Positions 1 through 7,423 of a stretch of 64,000 bases of DNA are shown here, piece by piece. The DNA is taken from the NCBI GenBank assembly GCA_965220465.1, contig CBDCPZ010000023.1, positions 795,216-859,215 of the forward strand, in the 5' to 3' direction. The position numbers were made by a program, and so were the translations under genes. The notes below the pieces were generated by a model that ran no database searches, had not been told where the DNA came from, and was given only the letters and a program-made list of their open reading frames with translations. The DNA is from JAHDHW01 sp965220465 (GTDB lineage: Bacteria; Bacteroidota; Bacteroidia; Chitinophagales; Saprospiraceae). The number at the start of each line of letters is the position of its first letter. Position 1 is the first letter of the stretch.

Positions 1-464
1 TTATTTGCCTTTGCCGAAATGGCAGAAATAAAGGTGAACGTAATTGAAAAACCAACGCTCCCTAGAAACAGAGCAATAAAAAATTGAACATTATCTTTTA
101 CCGGATTACCAGCGACCAAGCTGAAAAATGCAAAGGTCAAAAATGATAAAAGCAGCAAAAGTCCTGAATTATAAATGACTTTGGATAAAATGATCGCAGT
201 CGGATTGGCCAAAGTGTAATAATAAAGCTGCCGATTACTGTTTTCCTGGACAAAGCTTTTGGCAATTGCATTAACTGAAGCAAAAAGAATGATGATCCAA
301 AAAAGGGTGTTCCATGAATTCGGATCTACTTTTTTAAAAGAAGTATACACAATAAATACGGTAGAAAGGACATACAACAAAATCCCGCTGATGGCATACT
401 TTTGACGCCATTCCAGCAAAATTTCTTTTCTCAGTAAAAATGCTATTTCTTTTAGAATCATCAT
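1..464 (-). CDS. ccmB: Heme exporter protein CcmB (ABC-type permease), 3' end cut by window edge
   Basis: About 154 residues can be read from an ATG at 464 running off the left edge, so the C-terminal part is missing. The N-terminus is a short cytoplasmic stretch with LLRKEILLEWRQKYAISG, followed by hydrophobic segments, a QENSNRQLYYYTL loop and a final visible helix ending in SAISAKAN. This matches the conserved layout of CcmB, the membrane subunit of the CcmAB transporter used in cytochrome c maturation. No ccmA or ccmC is visible because the rest of any operon lies to the left. A second ATG directly follows the first (MM start); either could be used. The family call is firm; the exact start is not. 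Confidence 0.88.
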   Translation of the reverse strand, partial: MMILKEIAFLLRKEILLEWRQKYAISGILLYVLSTVFIVYTSFKKVDPNSWNTLFWIIILFASVNAIAKSFVQENSNRQLYYYTLANPTAIILSKVIYNSGLLLLLSFLTFAFFSLVAGNPVKDNVQFFIALFLGSVGFSITFTFISAISAKAN

Positions 465-621
465 TTGATGCCGCAAAAGTAAGCAAATTCGTCAGTATGT
501 TTGTCAATCCATGGTAAGATAAAAGGAGTAAAAAGAAAAAGGATTTCACTCAATCATTTGAGCAAAATCCTTTCTGAAAAACCAATTAAGAATAATCAAC
601 AACAATAGTTCTCTAATATTT

Positions 622-1323
622 TTATTTTGACATTCTCAGCATAATTTTCTTAATGTAAGACTCTCTGTTTACACTAATCTTTGCATAGTAAATGCCATAA
701 GAAAGATCACTTAAGTTAAAGGAAATAGTGTCCGCTCCGCTTTCAATCGTTTTTTGATAAGTCCCTACCAGTTTACCCATGCTATCGTGAAGAAAAATTG
801 TAGCTTCTCCTCCATCAGGTATATTTATGTTCAGGTTTGTTGTTCCGTCAGTTGAAGGGTTTGGGAAAAAATCCCCAACATCAGCTCCAGTGGTGTATTC
901 AAAAACAATTTTAATTGTTTTCAAAAATCCATAATCTCCGCTCATGTTTAACGATCGGATACGGTAAAAATTGATCCCCCAGTTTGGTGTTGCATCAACA
1001 AAGCTGAATGTTTGATCAACTGTCTCGTCACCATCAACAAATCCAATCATTTCCCAATTTGAAGCATCTGTACTCTTATATATCTCAAATCCCATCACAT
1101 CGTCCGTATTGTTCATATCCCAATTGATCAAAACATTTTCATTTTTGATATCAGCTGAAAAACTTTGAAGCTCAGAAGATGTTGCGCTCAAGTTGATATC
1201 AATTGTGTTAATGTTTGATAAAGAAGAAGCTATTGCAGTATTTTGTGCATTAGCATTTTGACCAATAAGTGCAAGAGAAACTAAGAATAAGATTGAAATG
1301 ATTGTAACTTTTTTGCTTAGCAT
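622..1323 (-). CDS. Exported protein with T9SS type A C-terminal sorting domain
   Basis: 233 residues. Residues 1-27 are a signal peptide (hydrophobic core ISILFLVSLALIG, likely cleavage after NANA). Roughly residues 55-145 look like a fibronectin-III-type beta sandwich, with the INWDMNNTDDVMGFEIYKSTD pattern common next to T9SS tails. Residues about 150-233 are a sorting domain: FFPNPSTDG, then a beta-rich part ending LSYGIYYAKISVNRESYIKKIMLR. Proteins of this kind are carried across the outer membrane by the type IX system and cleaved or anchored at the surface. There is no catalytic domain, so the protein may be a small adhesin or a stub. It stands alone, with 157 bp to ccmB and over 600 bp upstream. 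Confidence 0.85.
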   Translation of the reverse strand: MLSKKVTIISILFLVSLALIGQNANAQNTAIASSLSNINTIDINLSATSSELQSFSADIKNENVLINWDMNNTDDVMGFEIYKSTDASNWEMIGFVDGDETVDQTFSFVDATPNWGINFYRIRSLNMSGDYGFLKTIKIVFEYTTGADVGDFFPNPSTDGTTNLNINIPDGGEATIFLHDSMGKLVGTYQKTIESGADTISFNLSDLSYGIYYAKISVNRESYIKKIMLRMSK

Positions 1324-1946
1324 GATGATTCTTTTTGAATAATTTAAACTGAAACTTTTATTATTTTCGGAATGCTAAAATTGATTCCTAATTTTTAATT
1401 CAAAGTGTTTGTTTCTGTTTAATTCCTCAGTTGAGGTTTTCAAAAGTGAATGTCATCTTGTTTGTAGTGCTGGAGGAGTTGGAGGAAGTTTTTATGGAAG
1501 ATTAAGTTCTTTTTAAATTTGGAGAGGATTGCTTTAAAGAACTTACAAACACAAAATTATAGGATAAAGCAATACCGCGCATACCCTAAAATGTGTAATT
1601 ATTATATAATAAAAATGTATTATAAAATAACAAGAAAATCGCCGAAATCCCTATAAATGCTGGGCAATTGGACTCATTTCTCATTAAATCCAACTATTTT
1701 ACTGAAAAAAATATTTTAGAAAAAAACTACAAAAGCTTTAAAATTTGGAATTTTCTTGGATTGTTTTTATAAATATCAAATCCAAAGAATCCAAAAAAAA
1801 GCAAGAATTTAGTGGAATGTTTTAAAACCCTTGAAACTAAAACTGGATAGCCCTTTAATATTTAGTCGTTAAAACATTTAAAAATTTTCCGAAAACAATA
1901 ACTTTCATAGTAAATTTGCGTTGAGAAAAATGAAATACTATAATTA
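1324..1946. other. Intergenic region between divergent genes
   Basis: This 623-bp AT-rich stretch separates the T9SS protein (minus) from an amidase gene (plus). I see no credible ORF or RNA gene. It probably carries both promoters. A TAnnTTTG match for the plus strand lies at 1911-1918. On the minus strand a TAATTTTG match lies at 1552-1559, about 230 bp from the T9SS start, without a convincing -33 element. Confidence 0.6.
1911..1918 (+). promoter_or_regulatory. Candidate Bacteroidota -7 promoter element
   Basis: TAAATTTG matches the TAnnTTTG element of the Bacteroidota primary sigma factor. It lies 29 bp before the ATG of the amidase at 1947. No clear TTTG -33 box is seen upstream, so this is a partial match only. 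Confidence 0.45.
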
Positions 1947-3221
1947 ATGCTTCGAATTATTACCCTCTTTTCCATCGCTGTTCTTACACTGTCATTCTCA
2001 GGAAGTAATGATAACAAACCTTATTATCATAGAGTCAAAGCTGAATCAGGCGATATGATATCTACTTTACTTAAAAGGTATTACCTAAATTCCCACGAAT
2101 GTAACCTTGAGCAATTCTTAGAACTCAACAAATTGAAAAGTAATGCTAGATTAGTAGCTGATAAAAAATATTACATTCCGGTTTTAATATATAAATACAA
2201 TGGAAAAAGTATTCGATCCTCATTGGGATTGGAAAGTTGGAAGCAAGCCCTCCGAATAAAAGAATATAACGAACAAATAAGATCTGACAATCTCCGAAAA
2301 TCATCTTTGACCAGTAGTAGTATAATGTGGGTTCCGTTTCATGAACTAAACTGTGTGAATGATAATCCTCCGAAAAATAAAATCATTGCCGAAGTAATTG
2401 AAACTTCAAAAGAAGAAACCGAAACCGAACGAGAACGAATCGTTGAAGAAAAAATCAATGAAAGTATTCTTAAGGCGTCTGAAAAGTTAAGCGGATACCG
2501 GAAATTTCCGATTTTTGGTAAAAAGGACGCTTATATTCCCTTAAAAGACAATAAACTTCGTGGTAAAGTTTTTTACATCGTTAGTGGTCATGGAGGACCG
2601 GATTCAGGTGCAGTTGGCAAAAAAGGAAGTTATCAATTGTGTGAAGACGAGTATGCTTATGATGTTTCCCTGCGCGTTGTCCGCAACTTACTTGAACATG
2701 GTGCATTGGCTTATATGATTGTTCGCGATCCAAATGACGGACTTCGATCCGGCGAATTTTTACCGTGTGATTATGACGAATATTGCTGGGGCAATTATAA
2801 AATCCCCAGAAACCAAAAAAGACGCCTCTTCCAAAGATCTGATGCGATCAATGAATTGTATGAGCGCCACAAACAACAGGGTATTCAAGATCAAACACTA
2901 GTAACTATTCACATTGATTCTAACAATAAAAGCCAGCAGACTGATGTGTTCTTTTATTATTTTCCAGGGAGTCATGATGGGAAGAATTTAGCTAAAAAGA
3001 TGCATAAAAAACTGGAGGACAAATATAGAAGTTATCGTAAAAGCGGAAATTATCACGGAACAGTCACAGCCAGAGATTTGCACATGCTTCGTGAACCCAA
3101 ACCCACTTCAGTATTTATTGAGCTTGGCAATATTAGAAATACTTACGACCAACAGCGATTGATTCTTGAAAATAACCGCCAGGCACTAGCCAATTGGTTG
3201 TATGAAGGTTTAATTGATTAA
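1947..3221 (+). CDS. N-acetylmuramoyl-L-alanine amidase (Amidase_3) with LysM-like N-terminus
   Basis: 424 residues. A signal peptide (about 1-20) is followed by a region (25-85) that reads like a divergent LysM module (HRVKAESGDMISTLL ... NLEQFLELNKL). A charged linker rich in Glu/Lys comes next (about 150-180), then a zinc amidase domain (about 210-424). Ligands are visible: His in SGHGGPDSGAVG near residue 214, Glu in LCEDEYAYDVSLRV, His in TIHIDSNN, and the catalytic Glu in FIELGNI near 391. The enzyme would cleave the amide between muramic acid and L-alanine in periplasmic peptidoglycan, in cell separation or wall turnover. It ends one base short of the convergent histidine kinase. The LysM assignment is weaker than the amidase call. 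Confidence 0.85.
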   Translation: MLRIITLFSIAVLTLSFSGSNDNKPYYHRVKAESGDMISTLLKRYYLNSHECNLEQFLELNKLKSNARLVADKKYYIPVLIYKYNGKSIRSSLGLESWKQALRIKEYNEQIRSDNLRKSSLTSSSIMWVPFHELNCVNDNPPKNKIIAEVIETSKEETETERERIVEEKINESILKASEKLSGYRKFPIFGKKDAYIPLKDNKLRGKVFYIVSGHGGPDSGAVGKKGSYQLCEDEYAYDVSLRVVRNLLEHGALAYMIVRDPNDGLRSGEFLPCDYDEYCWGNYKIPRNQKRRLFQRSDAINELYERHKQQGIQDQTLVTIHIDSNNKSQQTDVFFYYFPGSHDGKNLAKKMHKKLEDKYRSYRKSGNYHGTVTARDLHMLREPKPTSVFIELGNIRNTYDQQRLILENNRQALANWLYEGLID

Positions 3222-3222
3222 T

Positions 3223-4491
3223 TCAATTCATCGGAAAGCTAAGGTGAAAACGACTACCTGACTCTGGTTCTGATTCAATCCAAATATTTCCATTATATCG
3301 TTCCACTATTTTTTTGCAAATGGCTAAGCCCATTCCAGTGCCTTCATATTTTTCTTTATTATTGAGCCGTTTAAACATTTCGAAAATAGTTTTATGATAA
3401 TCCTCTTCTACCCCAATTCCATTATCTTCAACAATGATTATGTGTTTTCTTTGGTCTAGCTGATATTTGATTCTAACCTCAGGGAATTTGCTTTGATTAT
3501 ATTTTAGTCCATTTTCAACCAGATTTTGAAAAAGCTGGGTCATCTGAGAGCTTTCCGCTTTTAATACAGGTAATTTTTCAAACTCAACTTTTACGTGCTG
3601 ATAAGGATTTTGCGACGTAAGTGACGTTGAAACCTGGTTCATAATTTGGTTTAAATCGATCTCTTCGAAATGTGTTTCTGTTTTGGTAACTCTTGAATAA
3701 TTTAAAATATCTTCAATTAGCGTATTCAACTCTCTTGCACTTTTAGAAGCATAAGTAATATATTCTTGTAGTTCCGCGCTTAATTCTTTTCCAGCTCTAC
3801 GCTCCGTAAGATTCAGAAAACTAATAATATTTCTGATCGGTGTTTTCATATCATGTGAAGCGATATATGCAAAACGTTCGAGTTCGATATTTGAAAGTTT
3901 AAGTTTTTCATTTAAAGCTTTCAATTCATTTTGGTGCTGATCAGCAATTTTCAAATACCAGTTTACCAGAAAAACAATATAAATTAAAAAAAGGACTAAG
4001 CTTAAAAGAGTGAAATAGGAAAACCAGTCGCCAAGAATCATTTCCGGCATTTCAACATTGAAATATTTTAACCCTGCTAAGGCAAAAATAATTACAAGCG
4101 TAAAAGCCAAAACGACATCTCCAAAGCTTTTTCCTGATAGTAAATAAGCAGCAACAGGAACTGCGACCATCCAAACCATATAAGGGGAATATATTCCATT
4201 GGAAAGGGTAACAAACAAAGTAACAATAGACAAAAAGCTGATAATAAGGTAATTAGCGCATAAATTGAGATTGCCCGAATATCGAATTAAAGCCAAATAA
4301 ATAAGTGAAGAAAGAGTCGGTAATGTGATAATGAAAAAACCATCATAAAATCCAATTACCGCGTAAGCTATAAACGTTATTATTGAAAAAAATATAGCTA
4401 TAAAACCTATAATTGTAAGCAGTTTTGCCTTTGAGTAATTCGTTAGGTCCGATTTATACGAAGCAGGAATAAACCAATTAATTAGGTTCAT
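3223..4491 (-). CDS. Membrane-bound sensor histidine kinase
   Basis: 422 residues. Roughly six hydrophobic helices occupy residues 20-180, with very short loops and no large periplasmic sensor. A coiled linker (about 182-205) leads to HisKA, with phospho-acceptor His212 in SHDMKTPIR. The HATPase_c domain shows the N box (NLVENGLKYN), G1 (VEDNGIGV) and G2 (GTGMGLAICKKIV). No response regulator is adjacent and no receiver domain is fused, so it is an orphan by position. The membrane region looks like an integral 6-TM sensor; the signal cannot be read from sequence. It is convergent with the amidase, with one base between the stop codons. Confidence 0.9.
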   Translation of the reverse strand: MNLINWFIPASYKSDLTNYSKAKLLTIIGFIAIFFSIITFIAYAVIGFYDGFFIITLPTLSSLIYLALIRYSGNLNLCANYLIISFLSIVTLFVTLSNGIYSPYMVWMVAVPVAAYLLSGKSFGDVVLAFTLVIIFALAGLKYFNVEMPEMILGDWFSYFTLLSLVLFLIYIVFLVNWYLKIADQHQNELKALNEKLKLSNIELERFAYIASHDMKTPIRNIISFLNLTERRAGKELSAELQEYITYASKSARELNTLIEDILNYSRVTKTETHFEEIDLNQIMNQVSTSLTSQNPYQHVKVEFEKLPVLKAESSQMTQLFQNLVENGLKYNQSKFPEVRIKYQLDQRKHIIIVEDNGIGVEEDYHKTIFEMFKRLNNKEKYEGTGMGLAICKKIVERYNGNIWIESEPESGSRFHLSFPMN

Positions 4492-4704
4492 ATCAAATAT
4501 CTTTTTTTGATCTTATCAAATTTTCAGAAATCAAAACATTAAATTCTATAGGTTGAAATCATTCAAGTTGATTTACGTAAAACCGAGACTATTGTTTTGA
4601 TTACCTGTGATTATTGAAAGCCTGTTAATTATTTACAGATTAAAAATATCCAGAAAGGAAAGTTGTTTTTACAGTATTATCCTAATGAAGATCAATTGAC
4701 AGCT

Positions 4705-5217
4705 ATGAAAACCACTTTTCTAATTTTTTTCCTCTTTTTTATTACCTATTCTTTTTGCCAGGATACTGATTCTATTCCATTTGTAAGCTCCTACTACGAA
4801 TCTGATAATGTTGATATTGGTTACTACGGATTTAAAGGGAATACCATGGATATTACCCTCTCAAAAAAGAAAGTCTGTATGACTTGTTATCGATTACATT
4901 CCAAATTTTTTGGAGGTGGCTTTGAAATTGGACGTACCATTAAATACGAACTCGTCGGCGGACCAAAAGTGTTTTATCAAAGGGGTCAACATTTCGGATC
5001 TTTTCGCATTGGTTTGAGTATGCTGACAAATTTTGATGATTGGATCGTATTGCTTCGCCCTGAATATATGGTTCACTTTTTTAAAGACCAGTCACTTTCC
5101 CTTGGATTAGCCTTTAACTTCAGCTACGTAATTAAAGGTCCCGAAAAGTTGTATTTTGGAATACTTGCATTTGGTGCCCGGTATTATTTTGAATATGATA
5201 AACGAATCTCCAGATAA
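4705..5217 (+). CDS. Putative small outer-membrane beta-barrel protein
   Basis: 170 residues from the ATG at 4705. An upstream in-frame start at 4663 would add 14 residues in front of a clear signal peptide (FLIFFLFFITYSFC), so I prefer 4705. The mature part alternates short hydrophobic beta strands with charged turns: GGFEIGRTIKYELVG, FGSFRIGLSML, LSLGLAFNFSYVI and a terminal FGARYYFEYD. This suits an 8-stranded outer-membrane barrel. Two cysteines (VCMTCYR) sit near residue 55. I do not recognise a specific family and the function is unknown. It lies 80 bp upstream of the PLP enzyme on the same strand. Confidence 0.6.
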   Translation: MKTTFLIFFLFFITYSFCQDTDSIPFVSSYYESDNVDIGYYGFKGNTMDITLSKKKVCMTCYRLHSKFFGGGFEIGRTIKYELVGGPKVFYQRGQHFGSFRIGLSMLTNFDDWIVLLRPEYMVHFFKDQSLSLGLAFNFSYVIKGPEKLYFGILAFGARYYFEYDKRISR

Positions 5218-5297
5218 ATCCAAAATCGTGTTATTTACTTTTATAAAACCAAACTCGTATTTTGGAAACATTACTCACCTTAAAAATGTAACCACCC

Positions 5298-6473
5298 ATG
5301 CCTAAATTAACCTGTCAAAAAGACCTTTTTAACCTTCCGCCGGATGTCACTTATCTCAATTGTGCGTATCAAGGCCCTTTAATGAAGCATATTGAAAAAA
5401 TAGGTTTTGAGGCTATTTCAAAAAGAACCAGACCTTATCAATACACCGTCGAAGATTTTTTTAAACCTGTAGAGTTATTGCGAAAAGTTTTTGCCAAGCT
5501 GATCAATTGTACTGATTATCAAAGGATTGCAGTCATTCCATCTGTTTCTTACGGAATAGCAAATGTGGTCAACAACATTTCTTTAAAAGATAAAAAATCG
5601 ATTGTTTTATTGGGTGAGCAATTTCCCAGCATTTATTATCCCTGGCAAAGATTGGCAGAACAACAGAATGGAAATCTCAAAATCGTGGAAGCTCCAAAAG
5701 TTACTGAAAACAGAGCCAAAATATGGAACGAACGCCTTTTGAAAGCAATTAATGTAGATACCGCAGTTGTTTCAATTGGAAATGTCCATTGGGCTGATGG
5801 TTCTTTGATGGACTTGCAAGCTGTTCGTGAAAAAACTATAAAATTTGGCGCATTACTGATCGTTGACGGAACACAATCCGTTGGAGCTTTGCCTATCAAT
5901 GTTGATAAGTTGCAGCCTGACGCCCTGATCTGCGCCGGTTACAAGTGGCTTTTGGGCCCTTACGGCACCGCATTGGCATATTACGGACCTGCTTTTGATA
6001 ATGGAAAACCAATTGAAGAAAACTGGATCAATCGATTGAATAGCGAAGATTTTCAAAGCCTCGTGAATTATCAGGATCAATACAAACCAAAAGCAACCAG
6101 ATACTCCGTTGGACAAAACAGTAATTTTTTCCTTGTTCCTATGTTATTAAAAGCTATTGAACAAATTTTAGAATTTCAACCAAACCGCATTCAGCAATAT
6201 TGCAAAGAATTGATTAAAGATCATTTGGAGCAATTGAAAGCGATTGGTTGCCGGATTGAAGACGAAAAATATAGAAGCTCACACCTTTTTGGGATTCGGT
6301 TAAACGATAGTTTTGATTTTGAGGCTTTAAAAAAGGAATTTGCCAAATCAAAGGTTCATGTTTCGTTGCGGGGAGATTCCATTCGTGTAGCGCCAAATAT
6401 TTATAATACTCCGGAAGATATGCAACGTTTGGTTAAATGCATTGAATCCGTGAGGATCAAGAAAATGGTATAA
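5298..6473 (+). CDS. PLP-dependent class V aminotransferase family enzyme
   Basis: 391 residues with the fold-type I pattern of the cysteine desulfurase / isopenicillin-N epimerase / kynureninase-like group. The N-terminus TYLNCAYQGPL is the usual opening strand. LLIVDGTQSVGALPINV supplies the Asp and Gln that contact the pyridine ring, and AGYKWLLGPYGTAL holds the Schiff-base lysine, Lys216. A C-terminal small domain ends HVSLRGDSIRVAPNIYNTPEDM. It lacks the flexible active-site Cys loop expected of IscS/SufS, so cysteine desulfurase activity is doubtful. The substrate is not predictable. The gene is followed at once by a strong hairpin terminator. Confidence 0.82.
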   Translation: MPKLTCQKDLFNLPPDVTYLNCAYQGPLMKHIEKIGFEAISKRTRPYQYTVEDFFKPVELLRKVFAKLINCTDYQRIAVIPSVSYGIANVVNNISLKDKKSIVLLGEQFPSIYYPWQRLAEQQNGNLKIVEAPKVTENRAKIWNERLLKAINVDTAVVSIGNVHWADGSLMDLQAVREKTIKFGALLIVDGTQSVGALPINVDKLQPDALICAGYKWLLGPYGTALAYYGPAFDNGKPIEENWINRLNSEDFQSLVNYQDQYKPKATRYSVGQNSNFFLVPMLLKAIEQILEFQPNRIQQYCKELIKDHLEQLKAIGCRIEDEKYRSSHLFGIRLNDSFDFEALKKEFAKSKVHVSLRGDSIRVAPNIYNTPEDMQRLVKCIESVRIKKMV

Positions 6474-6478
6474 AAAGA

Positions 6479-6510
6479 TGCGGCAACTCTTTTGTTAAAG
6501 AATTGCCGCA
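6479..6510. terminator. Hairpin terminator after the class V aminotransferase gene
   Basis: A 14-bp stem with one mismatch (TGCGGCAACTCTTT pairing with AAAGAATTGCCGCA) closes a 4-base TGTT loop, starting 6 bp after the stop codon at 6473. There is no long U tract on either side. It may serve the convergent msrA transcript as well. Confidence 0.65.
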
Positions 6511-6746
6511 ACGATTAAACTGCCCTGTAATCTAAACTTATTTTTTAACCAAATACTATTTCTCTTAAACTGATTAGTTCGCTTATTAATCAGTGGACAG
6601 ATACATTTTCATAACTTTACTTAAATACATTTTAAAATAATTCTGCCTCCAAAGTATAGAACAATCAGCGACCGCACAATAGAAAATGTGCAAAATCCCC
6701 TGTTAAATGTATGAGTGGATTGATTGGATGATTAAAAGAAAATGGG

Positions 6747-7310
6747 CTAATCCTTTTTTAACTTGCTTTTGAATTCCTTTTTAAATTTTTGAACCTTCGG
6801 AGCGATGATATAAGTACAGTATGGATTGCTGGTTCCTACCCTGTCAAAATACTTCTGGTGTTCCATTCCTGCTTTGTAAAACTCTTGAAAAGGTGCAATT
6901 TCAGTAACAATCGGATTTGGCCAAAGATCGGAAGTGTCTGTTTCAGCCATTGATTGCTCTGCAATCATTTTTTGCTTTCCATCGTGATAAAAAATAGCAG
7001 AACGATATTGTGGGCCAATGTCATTTCCCTGTTGGTTTGGAGTAGTAGGATCATGAACGCGCCAAAAAACTTCCAACAATTCTTCGAAACTGATTTTTGA
7101 GGGATCGAAAGTTATCTGAACACATTCAGCGTGGCCGGTCTTTTTTGCACAAACCGCTTCATAAGTTGGGTTTTCAACATGCCCTCCGGAATATCCGGAA
7201 ATTGCGGAAATCACACCTTCCAGGTTTTGGAAAATCGCTTCTGTACACCAAAAGCAACCTGTACCCAAAGTCGCTACTGTTAAATTGTTTTGGTTTTTAT
7301 TGGAATCCAT
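6747..7310 (-). CDS. msrA: Peptide methionine sulfoxide reductase MsrA
   Basis: 187 residues, normal for MsrA. The catalytic motif GCFWCTEA gives Cys19 as nucleophile with Cys22 three residues later. GYSGGHVENPTYEAVC and GHAECVQITFDP follow in the expected order, then HDPTTPNQQGNDIGPQYRSAIFYH. It reduces the S-epimer of methionine sulfoxide in oxidised proteins using thioredoxin. There is no signal peptide, so it is cytoplasmic. No MsrB is fused or adjacent. The gene is monocistronic, with gaps of more than 100 bp on both sides. Confidence 0.96.
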   Translation of the reverse strand: MDSNKNQNNLTVATLGTGCFWCTEAIFQNLEGVISAISGYSGGHVENPTYEAVCAKKTGHAECVQITFDPSKISFEELLEVFWRVHDPTTPNQQGNDIGPQYRSAIFYHDGKQKMIAEQSMAETDTSDLWPNPIVTEIAPFQEFYKAGMEHQKYFDRVGTSNPYCTYIIAPKVQKFKKEFKSKLKKD

Positions 7311-7423
7311 TTACTGTTAGTTTTATTTCTAAAAATAGCAATAGTAAATCAAACAGTTTTGGATAGCGAAAGTTGCAGATTACTCTTCAAACAGCTATTG
7401 ATTCCTCTTTTTTAAAATTTAGC

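Noticed and set aside
5298..6473. Class V aminotransferase as a cysteine desulfurase feeding the MoeB-rhodanese system
   Set aside because: The flexible loop with the active-site Cys expected in IscS/SufS was not found, and the gene is 5 kb away with its own terminator. The sulfur donor of the carrier system is left open.
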